In this document: piece by piece, positions 44,662 through 54,012 of the stretch | How the letters are laid out: every line of letters begins with the position of its first letter | How positions within the stretch are numbered: the stretch's first letter is position 1 | From: Cryomorpha sp963741985 | GTDB lineage: Bacteria; Bacteroidota; Bacteroidia; Flavobacteriales_D; Cryomorphaceae | NCBI GenBank assembly: GCA_963741985.1 | Contig: CAVUKD010000004.1 | Span: 1 to 64,000, forward strand | DNA: 64,000 bases | Reading direction: 5' to 3' | Notes under the pieces: model-generated | What the model saw: only the letters and a program-made list of their open reading frames with translations | What the model was told of the DNA's origin: nothing | The model's database searches: none | Program-made: the position numbers and the translations under genes

Positions 44662-45912
44662 TTATTCAGTTCTGAGTGCTTCAATAGGTTTTATGCGAAC
44701 GGCGCGAATAGCCGGAAGCAGGCCGGCCAAAACGCCTCCGATAATAAGAATAGCAAGGGCAGAAAATAATACTTTAAAATCGACACCGGGATTAATAAAA
44801 GATTGTGCGCTGTCGCCCAAAAAAGAATTGACCCCTTCGAGCAACCAAACGCCGAGAATAACCCCGAGAAATCCGGCTATGGAAGAGAGAAACAAGGATT
44901 CAAGGAGAATTTGTGAAACGATATTCCAGGGTGTCGCACCGAGTGCTTTCCGAACACCGATCTCATTGGTTCGTTCCTTGATAATTACCAGCATAATATT
45001 GCTTACGCCGATAATTCCTGCAAACAAGGTAAGAATTCCCACAAACCAGGATAATGCACGAATACCGGTAAAAATACCCGTCATCTGGTTATAGCTTTTT
45101 TGCAAATTATAATACCCAAAAGCACGATCGTCCTTCGGATTAATAGTATGTTGTTCCTTGAGTTTATCCACCACTTTTTCGCCCATTTCTTCCACATTCA
45201 CACCCGGTTTGCTCGTTATACTTAGCCAGCCGACCATATCCCCCCAATTGAATGCTTTTTGAAAAGTAGTGATGGGCATAAAGATGGTTTTCGTATCCTC
45301 TTCGGCCCGTTCACCGGTGAAATTTGACTTGTACGTTCCAATCACCTGAAAATTCACTCCATTGATCTGAATATACTTTCCGAGAGGTTTTTCGCCTTTT
45401 TCGAATAATTCGGAATAAACACGTTCGCCAATGACGCAAACCTTTCTACTATTTTCGATATCATCCCAATTGATGAAACGTCCCCGGTTGAAAGGGCGGT
45501 TTTCGATTTTGATATAATCAGGAGTATCACCAATTACAGTAAACGCTCCTGTTCGAATTCCATGGGTAACATTATTTGCGCCGCGGTACCCGCCGAGCTG
45601 CGTTCGCGGAGAAATAATATCAATTTCAGGTACGTTCTGTTTTAAATAAGCCACATCTCCACTGCGCAACTCTATATTTCTTCCGCGTTTAAATCCTTTA
45701 TAAGGCATTGTGGTACTTTGCGACCAAAGAAACATGCTATTGGTCACACGGTTAAAATTGGCAGTAACCCCATTTTCCAATCCTCTACCGGAACCCATCA
45801 TTATTATAAGCATCATAATCCCCCACATCACACCAAAAGCTGTCGCAGCGGTGCGAAATGGGTTTTTGCCCAAGACCTGAAACACTTCTATCCACTTATC
45901 TCTGTCAAACAT
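44662..45912 (-). CDS. MacB-like ABC transporter permease (FtsX type)
   Basis: 416 residues: first helix after FRTAATAFGVMWGIMMLIIMM, a large periplasmic domain (about 50-265), then three helices including FAGIIGVSNIMLVIIKERTNEIGVRKALGATP, the conserved MacB/FtsX cytoplasmic motif (quoted up to ERTNEIGVRKALGA). It is a close paralogue of the next gene upstream; together they would form the membrane part of a MacB-type complex whose ATPase is a separate protein. Confidence 0.94.
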   Translation of the reverse strand: MFDRDKWIEVFQVLGKNPFRTAATAFGVMWGIMMLIIMMGSGRGLENGVTANFNRVTNSMFLWSQSTTMPYKGFKRGRNIELRSGDVAYLKQNVPEIDIISPRTQLGGYRGANNVTHGIRTGAFTVIGDTPDYIKIENRPFNRGRFINWDDIENSRKVCVIGERVYSELFEKGEKPLGKYIQINGVNFQVIGTYKSNFTGERAEEDTKTIFMPITTFQKAFNWGDMVGWLSITSKPGVNVEEMGEKVVDKLKEQHTINPKDDRAFGYYNLQKSYNQMTGIFTGIRALSWFVGILTLFAGIIGVSNIMLVIIKERTNEIGVRKALGATPWNIVSQILLESLFLSSIAGFLGVILGVWLLEGVNSFLGDSAQSFINPGVDFKVLFSALAILIIGGVLAGLLPAIRAVRIKPIEALRTE

Positions 45913-45914
45913 CG

Positions 45915-47143
45915 CTATTCATCTCTAAGTGCAACAACGGGTTTTATTCGGGCAGCGCGCAACGCGGGAAAAAATCCTGCAATTGCTCCGGCCATGACCA
46001 TGATAATCAAAGTAGCAATGGCCACATTAAAATTCACTTCGGGGCGTTCAAACATGGATTGTTTACCAATAAGCTTCGACATAGCTTCGAGGGTGAATAC
46101 AGCAAGCACCAGACCTAAATATCCCGCGAAAGAAGTAATGAAAACAGATTCCTGAAGAATCAATCCAATGACCGAGCCGGGAGTGGCTCCAAGTGCTTTT
46201 CGAACACCAATCTCCTTGGTGCGCTCTTTTACTACTACACTCATAATATTGCTTACACCCACAACCCCTGCAATAATGGTAAACACGCCTATAATCCAGA
46301 CAAATATTTTGATTCCCACAAGGATATCTGATATTTTCCTGAATTCTTTGTTGTTGTTGCGCACGTGTATAGCGGCTTCGTCGTTTGGTGAAATGGTGTA
46401 TTTATGTCTTAAATAGTCCTCTATTTGCTGAACCATTTGTTCGGTGGTCGCCAGAGGTAGATCCCCGGTAGTAACCATAAACATGTCAATATCATCTCCA
46501 TGGCCAAAAATTTGCTGGCCAATGGTCAGGGGCACATAAATATAGCGCTGCTCGCGATCGTTTCCGGTATCTTCAAAAACGCCAATAACTTTAAAAGGAA
46601 TCCCGAAAACCTGAATGTATTTCCCAATCGGATCTTCATTTGGAAAAAGGTCTGTAACTACATCTTTTCCGATTACCGCCAGCTTTCTTTTGCTTAGAAT
46701 ATCCTCATTACTAAGAAACCGACCTTTGACAATGAGGGAGTTTTCAATGTATTGATGATCCGGATTTACGGCGCGCACAGGATAAGTATTGTACTCTGTT
46801 TTGTAAGTTACCTCTGCACTCCAAACCATCTCACGAGCCGAGGAATATTCCACACCCGCCACATGATCTTTGACGTAATTGAAATCGGCTGTCGTAAATT
46901 GAATTTTTCGGTTTGAGCGCAATCCTTTATACGGCAATGAGGTTTTTCCGGAATGTACCCAGATGCTATTGATGGCATCATCGTTAAACTATTCGTAACT
47001 CCATTTTGCAATCCCTGGCTCACTCCGAGTAAAACAACGAGCATAAATATTCCCCACAAAACAGAAAATGCCGTCAGGAACGTCCGCAGTTTATTCTTTC
47101 GGATCGTTAAGAGAATTTCCTGCCATTTGTCGATATCAAACAT
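45915..47143 (-). pseudogene. MacB-like permease with a single frameshift
   Basis: The N-terminal part (46990-47143, MFDIDKWQEILLTIRKNKLR...VSQGLQNGVTNS) and the remainder (45915 to about 46985, NSIWVHSGKTSLPYKG ... VKERTKEIGVRKALGATP) fit together as one 409-residue permease, paralogous to the preceding entry, if one A is added in TTTAAC near 46985-46988. Everything else, including the FtsX-type helices, is intact. A single missing base in a short A-run is as likely to be an assembly error as a mutation. It overlaps the ATPase gene by 8 bp. Confidence 0.85.
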
Positions 47144-47822
47144 TTGCTTTCAGCGCGTTGTGACTTTCAATTACACCATCTTTCAATTTAATCAACCGAT
47201 TTGTCATTTCGGCAATATCGCTCTCGTGGGTTACGATAACTACTGTCATTCCTTCGGCATTTACTTGCTTTAGCAAATCCATAACGGCGTATGAAGTAGT
47301 ACTATCGAGGGCTCCGGTAGGCTCATCGGCCAAAATAACACGGGGTTCAGAAATCAAAGACCGCGCTATAGCCACACGCTGTTTTTGCCCACCGCTCAAT
47401 TCATTGGGAGAGTGGTCGGCCCATTCAAGCAATCCCACTTTGTCGAGGTATTTTCGAGCCAGATCATTGCGCTTACTGCGGTTTACACCTTGATAATAAA
47501 GCGGAAGGGCCACATTTTCCATGGCATTTTTAAATGGAATAAGATTGAAAGACTGAAAGATAAAACCAATCATTTCGCTGCGATAATGCGCAGCTTTTGT
47601 TTCATTCAGATCCTTTATAAGCCGTCCATCGAGGTGATATGTCCCCGAATCGTAATTGTCGAGGATTCCGAGGATATTTAGCAGGGTGGACTTTCCGGAT
47701 CCCGAAGACCCCATAATTGAAACCAATTCCCCCTTTTTGATTTCCAGATCAATTCCTTTGAGAACCGGCAAGGGTCGGTCACCAACCAGATAGCTTTTAT
47801 TGACGTTTTGCAGTTTAATCAT
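47136..47822 (-). CDS. MacB/LolD-type ABC transporter ATPase
   Basis: 228 residues. Walker A GSSGSGKST, Q-loop FIFQSFNLIP, signature LSGGQKQRVAIARSL, Walker B VILADEPTGALD, H-loop VTHE. Typical of the LolD/MacB branch that drives mechanotransmission rather than transport through the membrane. First gene of the minus operon that continues through two permeases, the adaptor and the siderophore-type importer. A TAnnTTTG-type box lies 17 bp upstream. Confidence 0.94.
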   Translation of the reverse strand: MIKLQNVNKSYLVGDRPLPVLKGIDLEIKKGELVSIMGSSGSGKSTLLNILGILDNYDSGTYHLDGRLIKDLNETKAAHYRSEMIGFIFQSFNLIPFKNAMENVALPLYYQGVNRSKRNDLARKYLDKVGLLEWADHSPNELSGGQKQRVAIARSLISEPRVILADEPTGALDSTTSYAVMDLLKQVNAEGMTVVIVTHESDIAEMTNRLIKLKDGVIESHNALKANV

Positions 47823-47839
47823 ACAGATATCCTAACGAA

Positions 47840-47847
47840 CAAAGCTA
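47840..47847 (-). promoter_or_regulatory. TAnnTTTG promoter box of the eight-gene transport operon
   Basis: On the minus strand it reads TAGCTTTG, 17 bp before the ATG of the ATPase gene. Confidence 0.5.
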
Positions 47848-47980
47848 AGCTTTGATTATGTAAATACATATTTTAATCCGCAAGCGGCAGCATTTGTAGA
47901 TGTACGGAAACAATTTTTTGCGGGCAGTTTAATATTTGAGACGGAATTTCAACTTCCGACATCCGCATCAATAGACCGTT

Positions 47981-48025
47981 TAAAAAAATGGCCCCGAATA
48001 TTTAAAAAATATTCAGGGCCATTTA
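47981..48025 (-). terminator. Strong terminator after the sus operon
   Basis: ATGGCCC/GGGCCAT and inner GAATATTT/AAATATTC give a long stem (47986-48025) with one mismatch pair; the minus-strand side is followed by a run of seven T (complement of 47982-47988). An A/T-rich run on the other side may make it work in both directions. Confidence 0.85.
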
Positions 48026-48033
48026 AAAAAAGT

Positions 48034-48882
48034 TCAGGAATTGATTATTGGCAACCAGGGAACAGCGATATGGGCGCTGTAAAAGGCGGTGCCTGAATCG
48101 GTGCTTTCGTTATGTAAACATCGATTCGGGTTGAGTTCATCACCGGGATTCAGACCAAAGTACTCTTGCGGAATCATTGTTTTTGAAAAGACACCATCCC
48201 CATCATAATCCATTTTAAATTTATCCGTTGCCTGCTGAAAGACTTGTAATGAACCCCCATTGACACTGTATCGGTACCAAATCAGACATTCATCAGGTCC
48301 GAGATTCTGAAGCGAAGAAATGGTCTCTTTGTTGTTGTCATAGGTAATAATGAAATAGTCATCCTGGAAGAAAGTGGTCGGAAAAGGACATATTTTCTCA
48401 AAACAGCCTATAGGCTCGAAATCATAATGCAAGTCAGGTGATTTTTGCTCGGGCAAACCTGAGGGAGCTCCATTTTTCTCTTTAACAAGAAAATCCATAC
48501 CATCGGCGTAAAATATCGCCGCCGGCTGCTCGTAAAAATTGGCAAGAGAGTTTCCAAAGAAATCGAAGTACCAGACATTCGGATTTGAAGGATCCTGCAC
48601 CATTTTCATTTGATCATTCGAATTATCCCAAGTTCCGTTAAGGGTTCCCATAAGCGTAGCATTTGGATTCCATAACCAGATATAGAGTGGATTGGTATCC
48701 GGATCCACATCCTGCAATTCAGGACAGTTGCATTCGCTGGAAGTAATATCGATATATAGTCGACCAGGAGCCGTAACATCAGTGGGCGACGGATCAAAAT
48801 ATATTCCTTGGGCATAGCTGCCGAGAGCCATGCTTAAAAACAATGCGGAAAGGACAATTGATTTAAAAAAAGTTCGGTTCAT
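48034..48882 (-). CDS. Secreted protein of the starch locus
   Basis: 282 residues with a signal peptide (MNRTFFKSIVLSALFLSMALGSYAQ in total; cleavage after YAQ). The mature protein has aromatic-rich segments (NPLYIWLWNPNATL; WDNSNDQMKMVQDPSNPNVWYF) that look like carbohydrate-binding beta modules with repeated W/Y, as in outer-membrane SusE/SusF-like proteins. It lacks a lipobox. Last gene of the SusC-SusD operon, 8 bp after the small lipoprotein gene. Probably binds the polysaccharide at the cell surface or periplasm (inference). Confidence 0.7.
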   Translation of the reverse strand: MNRTFFKSIVLSALFLSMALGSYAQGIYFDPSPTDVTAPGRLYIDITSSECNCPELQDVDPDTNPLYIWLWNPNATLMGTLNGTWDNSNDQMKMVQDPSNPNVWYFDFFGNSLANFYEQPAAIFYADGMDFLVKEKNGAPSGLPEQKSPDLHYDFEPIGCFEKICPFPTTFFQDDYFIITYDNNKETISSLQNLGPDECLIWYRYSVNGGSLQVFQQATDKFKMDYDGDGVFSKTMIPQEYFGLNPGDELNPNRCLHNESTDSGTAFYSAHIAVPWLPIINS

Positions 48883-48890
48883 TGCTTTGA

Positions 48891-49385
48891 TTATTTTCTA
48901 TTAAATACCAGTCGATAGCCGAGGACAGCCTTTTCGTTGGCACCGTCGGGACAAGATCGTTTTACAAAGTTTATTTTCAATTGGGTATCGCTAATGCGCG
49001 TAGGGCCACCAAGAGGAGCAGTGGTCGCTGTGCCATCAGGTGCTACAAGAACAATCTTAGTTGGGGCATTTTGATCATCAAAGGACCATGTACCGTTTAA
49101 TGGGAAAAAGCTATTTTCGGTACTCGCCGTGAAGCTTCCATCTGCACTGAACGATAATTCGAGCGGCGTCGAAGCATCAATAACCTGATCAGAAATATTG
49201 CGCTCCGGTTTTGCAGGATTTCCTTCGTCTACCAGAAACACCTCCGAAATTGCCCAATCGGAAGCGGTTAGTCCTTGTACCTTGTCGAAAGGCTCACCTA
49301 TTGGAGTTTCATCATCTTTGCAAGCGCTTAGTGCTAAGAGGCAGAAAATGAGATAAAATATTCGGTTTAATATATTGATTTTCAT
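48891..49385 (-). CDS. Small lipoprotein of the starch locus (DUF5004-like)
   Basis: 164 residues, lipobox LSAC (Cys21) followed by acidic KDDETP, which fits the surface-lipoprotein export signal common in Bacteroidota. The folded part, with LSFSADGSFTAS and LNGTWSFDDQNAPTKIVLV, resembles the lipocalin-like DUF5004/lipid-type small domains found next to SusD. It lies 20 bp after the susD gene. Confidence 0.75.
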   Translation of the reverse strand: MKINILNRIFYLIFCLLALSACKDDETPIGEPFDKVQGLTASDWAISEVFLVDEGNPAKPERNISDQVIDASTPLELSFSADGSFTASTENSFFPLNGTWSFDDQNAPTKIVLVAPDGTATTAPLGGPTRISDTQLKINFVKRSCPDGANEKAVLGYRLVFNRK

Positions 49386-49404
49386 AAATGTAAATTTATT
49401 CTAA

Positions 49405-50811
49405 TTAACAACCACCCGTGGGATTAAGAGGGAAAAAGTCAGACTGTTCAACCGCCGGAAATTGAAGAATCATTCCATTGCAATCCCATGGTGCGCCTCG
49501 TACAATAATATCTTCACCTTGCGACCCCATGCGTTTCAAGTCGTGAAAGCGCTCACCGTTGAAGGGAAACTCCAGCCTTCTTTCCAAACGGGCTGCCTGA
49601 ATAACAGCGGTTGCATTAGCGGTTCCTAAGAGATTGTCGACATTCGAGTCATACGCCCTTTCACGAATCGCATTTATATCTTCAATTCCCTGACTTAAAT
49701 CACCACCAATTTCTGCTGCCGATTCGGCGCGCATAAGCATCATTTGAGTAACCGTAAATAGGGGGATATTAAAATACTCAGCATCGAACATATGGGTGAT
49801 ATAGGTAATATTTCCATCCTGATCATTTTTTGCATACAGGATTCCACGGGAAGTTGAGTCTCCATAAGCGGTGAATAGATTATATAAATCTTCCTGTACC
49901 CGCAATTTCGGTGTACCTCCTGCGAAATAATTGTTCCTGAAAAACCCATTTCGGCTATCGACTGTTCCATCCGGTCTTGGATACGAATACACATAAAAAT
50001 ACGCCTCAGGACTCACCTGAGGAAACTGATATTTATTTACCTGCGCATCAAATATCTGCGGAGCTTCGGTCAACAATTGATTGGAAAGGTCGTACGCTTT
50101 TTGATAATTGTGCTGTTGAAAGCGAACTTCTGCCTCTAATGCGATAGCGGACCATTTGGTGGCATATACTTCATTAAATTCGGGCAGACCAGCTTCGGCT
50201 TCAGCTATTTCTGAAAGGATGAAATCATACACCTCAGCCACTGTGGCGCGCGGAGCATTAACAATATCAGAAGACTGTCGGATCGCAATGCCCGGCTGCG
50301 AATTGTCCGGTGTATAGCCATAAGGTTGCGCCCAGGCACGCACCGCATCGAAATGACATAAACCTCGAATGAAGTGTGCTTCGGCCATAAACCTTGTGCG
50401 ATCTGCATCGGAAAGTCCGCTTACATTATCCACATTTTCCAATACCGTATTCGCACGCAAAATTGCTATTGAAAGTTGCTTGAACGTTTCACCCACGGCC
50501 CCATTGAAAATATTACTTCCTCTCAACCATACCGAAGTATAATCATCCTGATTTAACGGGCGCACCAGATTGTCGCTCATCAATGTAGGCATATTCTGGT
50601 AATCACCGTTATAGGTATTAGCGAGCACATCGTAGGCGCTATTAAGCAATTCCTGTAAATCTGCGGCTGATTGCACTGCTTCTGAGGGCAACAAAGATGA
50701 TGAGCTTTTCGGGGGTTTTTGTTCCAGTAGGTTCTTACAGGAAACTGAGCCCACGACAAGTAAGCCGATAACAAACACTATTCTAATTTTTCTTAAAGTA
50801 TGTTTTTTCAT
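49405..50811 (-). CDS. susD: SusD/RagB-family outer-membrane lipoprotein
   Basis: 468 residues from MKKHTL. Lipobox GSVSC at about residue 24; the N-terminal SusD-like TPR region has FMAEAHFIRGLCHFDAVRAW and the C-terminal one has MLMRAESAAEIGGD, INAIRERAY and ERRLEFPFNGERFHDLKRMG, the strongest SusD signature. It forms the lid on the SusC channel and binds the polysaccharide at the cell surface. It lies 4 bp after susC ends. A frame to 50838 adds nine residues that overlap susC. Confidence 0.95.
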   Translation of the reverse strand: MKKHTLRKIRIVFVIGLLVVGSVSCKNLLEQKPPKSSSSLLPSEAVQSAADLQELLNSAYDVLANTYNGDYQNMPTLMSDNLVRPLNQDDYTSVWLRGSNIFNGAVGETFKQLSIAILRANTVLENVDNVSGLSDADRTRFMAEAHFIRGLCHFDAVRAWAQPYGYTPDNSQPGIAIRQSSDIVNAPRATVAEVYDFILSEIAEAEAGLPEFNEVYATKWSAIALEAEVRFQQHNYQKAYDLSNQLLTEAPQIFDAQVNKYQFPQVSPEAYFYVYSYPRPDGTVDSRNGFFRNNYFAGGTPKLRVQEDLYNLFTAYGDSTSRGILYAKNDQDGNITYITHMFDAEYFNIPLFTVTQMMLMRAESAAEIGGDLSQGIEDINAIRERAYDSNVDNLLGTANATAVIQAARLERRLEFPFNGERFHDLKRMGSQGEDIIVRGAPWDCNGMILQFPAVEQSDFFPLNPTGGC

Positions 50812-50815
50812 GTTC

Positions 50816-53800
50816 TTAGAATCTGAGGTTAAGGGCAAGGTTGAAAGACATTTCCTGTGGAGGAGTCAGATAAGTGATATTCGAGCTCAAATTTCGGTCT
50901 GTCGCATTTTCAAAATCCCTTGCTATTTCAGGATCAAGTCCGTCAAAATTTGTAATCGTGAAGAAGTTAACTGCCGAAAGTGTTATACTGGCACTTTGAA
51001 AGGTCGCTGATCCAATTGCGAACTTAGGGAAACTGTATCCCACACTTAATCGTCGGAATCTTAAATAATCTCCTTTTTTCAAGAACTGCGTTGAATTATT
51101 GTCATAGGCATTGGTCAATCCATAATTCTCATTTAATTGCGAGAGTTGGGCATATTCTGCCTGATCTCCCGGAGCGCGCCATCGATCAAAAATATCCGTT
51201 CGCATATTCCAGTCTGTAACTACACCAAGTTGCCTTTTTGAAGAAGAGTCATAGATATTACTTCCGAGGCTAAATACACAAACAAGTCCAATATTCCATC
51301 GCCCAATTTCAAACGTATTTGTAATCCCTCCGACAGCTTTCGGTAAAACACGTCCTACGGCCACACGATCGGCCGGATCCCAAACCATAGTTTCGTTTCC
51401 GTTTGCGTCGAGATAAACATTTCTTCCGGTTTCAGGATCGATATGGGAAAATCGAACAAGGAAGTTCGTTCCTACCGGTTTGCCCACGACCACTCTTGTA
51501 TCATTGGTGCCACCACTTATTGCATCCGGGGTATAATCTCCGATACTTACGATTTCATTGTAATTATATGAAATGTTAAAATTGGTTTTCCAGGTAAACT
51601 TCTTTTTACTAATATTCGTGGAATTGAAAGCAAATTCCACACCGCGGTTCAAAATTTCCCCTACATTATCCCAAAAACCAGCAAATCCCGTACTCACCTG
51701 AGGGGTGATACTGAGTAAAACTTTGGTAGTCTTTTTATTGTAAAACGACAAAGTTGCCGTGATACGGTCATCAAAAAATCCGCTTTCTAAGCCGAAATCA
51801 AATGTATTAGATGTTTCCCATTGAATATCTGGATTGGGAGGAATAGCAAGGTATCGGTAATCTTGACTGTTGTATCCGTTGGGCACTTTCCTATACTCCC
51901 CATATTGCTGATAATTCGGAATAGCCGCGTTTCCAGTGATCCCCCATCCTGCCCGAAGTTTCAGGAAGGAAATCGACTTGACATCCTTCATAAAGTTCTC
52001 CTCGCTGATTACCCATCCGGCGGAGGCCGATGGAAAATAGCCAAATCGGTTGTTCTCGCCAAAACGTGAGGATCCGTCGGCCCGGAAACTGGCCTGCGCA
52101 TAGTATTTATTCTTGAAAGAATAGTTCACACGGGCAAATGCCGAAATGAAGTTAAAAATCTGTTTATTATCGTCACCTTCAAACCGATATCCGGGAACGG
52201 ATGTTGAATCTCCGTCCATGAAAGGCTGATCCAGGAGATTTGGATTCTCACGGAAATTTCCGTCTACAGAAGAATCCTGACGGTATTGACGGGGTTTCGC
52301 AATAGAAGTAGATTGCTGATATTCTGTCCCGATCAGGTAGGTTAATTTATTGTCCTCATCAATATCGTGGAAATAGGTCACCGTTCCATTAATATTAAAG
52401 TTATTGGTATAGGTAGCCCATCTCTCAGCGAGACTTTGCTGAGTTCCCAACCTATCGGAATTCAACAAACGTGCATCTGAAAATTTATCATCTTTCAAAT
52501 CTAAATAGTCATATCCGGAATAGAGTTTAATAAATAGCTTCTTTGTTGGTCGGTATTCCAAAGAAATATTATTGATCGAACGCCATTCGGTTGTGCGCCA
52601 GTCTTGTAAATTTCGTTTTCGCACCGGATTGGAACCCTGATCCCAATAGTCGCCCGGAAGGTGGGTTATTTCACCTGAATCGTTGAAAACCGTATCCTTA
52701 TAGAAAACAGGATAATATGGCAAGGCTGTTGACATAGCATCACCCAGACCTCCACTCCATGCAGCATCTATACGATTGTTGACACCTTGACTCGCGGATA
52801 AATTTGCCGAAAGGGTTAATTGATCTGTAATTTTATACGAGCCATTCAAGCGAAATGAAGTTCTCACATAGGAGTTACCGATTAAATAACTCGCATTATC
52901 GTCATAACCAATGGATGAGAAAAGTTTGAATTTATCCGATCCGTAATTCGCTGAAAAGTTATAAGCCTGTTTAAATCCGGTATGAATGGTTTCATCTACC
53001 CAATTGGTATTGGTCTGACGGGCTTGTTCCCAGGTTCTGCCTCCTTTGAGGGGAGCCAGTCCCACATTCCCGTCATTCTCCCAGGATTCCTGATACAATT
53101 GCAACAACTCATCACTGTTCAGCATATTGGGTCGGGCAGTTGGTTGGGCAACACCGAATTTTGTACCCAAATTAAAAGACCATCCTCTACCCGATCCCGA
53201 TTTCGTAGTAATTAAAATGACGCCGTTTGCTCCGCGCGATCCATATATTCCCGTTGCAGCAGCATCTTTCAATATTTGTATACTTTCAATATCGTTGGGA
53301 TTAATGGTAGCCAATGGGTTATTATTCATTGCTCCGCGGTTTCCATTAAGGAAATAATCCTGACTTATCGGAATTCCATCCACTACATAAAGAGGATCGC
53401 CTGCAGCCGAAATAGAAGCAATTCCGCGAATACGCACTACAGAAGCACTTCCGGCAAGACCACTCCCCTGAGTAACTTGCACACCTGCAGCTTTTCCCTG
53501 AAGAGCTGCCTCAAAACTCGGGGCAGGAATGTCTGTTATTTGCTTACTCGTGACTTTCGATATTGCACCGGTTACTTCTCTTTGTCGCTGAACACCGTAG
53601 CCTACAACGACATATTCATTTAAGTTTTCGGAGCTCACTTCCATGGTTTTATCAACCGTGATGGTCCCGGAGGCAGGGATATTAACCACCTCGCTTAGCT
53701 TCTTATAGCCGATAAAGGAAAAATTTAAAGTGTGTTCACCCACAGGTGCATTTTCAATAGTGTATTTTCCATTGAGATCCGTTGCGTCTCCTTTAGTAGA

Positions 53801-53944
53801 GGCATCAATTTGAACCGTAACGCCCGGCATAGTAATGCCGTTTTCGTCTTTAACCGTTCCCGTCACTGTTTGGGAAAAGCCTGGGAGGAAACCAAGAGAA
53901 AAAATCCTGAAATAAGACTGTAGCTTGGTGTAAAATCGCATCAT
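50816..53944 (-). CDS. susC: SusC/RagA TonB-dependent receptor
   Basis: 1042 residues. Signal peptide, then a carboxypeptidase-regulatory-like domain (TVTGTVKDENGITMPGVTVQ), a TonB-box region, plug domain with LQGKAAGVQV and VRIRGIASISAAGDPLYVVDGIP (quoted in part), NPNDIESIQILKDAAATGIYG, and a 22-strand barrel ending in FNLALNLRF with terminal Phe. It imports oligosaccharides across the outer membrane with SusD and TonB energy. The amylase gene lies upstream on the same strand, defining a starch- or glycogen-type utilisation locus. Confidence 0.96.
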   Translation of the reverse strand: MMRFYTKLQSYFRIFSLGFLPGFSQTVTGTVKDENGITMPGVTVQIDASTKGDATDLNGKYTIENAPVGEHTLNFSFIGYKKLSEVVNIPASGTITVDKTMEVSSENLNEYVVVGYGVQRQREVTGAISKVTSKQITDIPAPSFEAALQGKAAGVQVTQGSGLAGSASVVRIRGIASISAAGDPLYVVDGIPISQDYFLNGNRGAMNNNPLATINPNDIESIQILKDAAATGIYGSRGANGVILITTKSGSGRGWSFNLGTKFGVAQPTARPNMLNSDELLQLYQESWENDGNVGLAPLKGGRTWEQARQTNTNWVDETIHTGFKQAYNFSANYGSDKFKLFSSIGYDDNASYLIGNSYVRTSFRLNGSYKITDQLTLSANLSASQGVNNRIDAAWSGGLGDAMSTALPYYPVFYKDTVFNDSGEITHLPGDYWDQGSNPVRKRNLQDWRTTEWRSINNISLEYRPTKKLFIKLYSGYDYLDLKDDKFSDARLLNSDRLGTQQSLAERWATYTNNFNINGTVTYFHDIDEDNKLTYLIGTEYQQSTSIAKPRQYRQDSSVDGNFRENPNLLDQPFMDGDSTSVPGYRFEGDDNKQIFNFISAFARVNYSFKNKYYAQASFRADGSSRFGENNRFGYFPSASAGWVISEENFMKDVKSISFLKLRAGWGITGNAAIPNYQQYGEYRKVPNGYNSQDYRYLAIPPNPDIQWETSNTFDFGLESGFFDDRITATLSFYNKKTTKVLLSITPQVSTGFAGFWDNVGEILNRGVEFAFNSTNISKKKFTWKTNFNISYNYNEIVSIGDYTPDAISGGTNDTRVVVGKPVGTNFLVRFSHIDPETGRNVYLDANGNETMVWDPADRVAVGRVLPKAVGGITNTFEIGRWNIGLVCVFSLGSNIYDSSSKRQLGVVTDWNMRTDIFDRWRAPGDQAEYAQLSQLNENYGLTNAYDNNSTQFLKKGDYLRFRRLSVGYSFPKFAIGSATFQSASITLSAVNFFTITNFDGLDPEIARDFENATDRNLSSNITYLTPPQEMSFNLALNLRF

Positions 53945-54012
53945 AAAATCAAATTAAGATTGGCTTAAAAATATAAATTTATCATTCCTGTAATACATTC
54001 TTTCACAATAAC

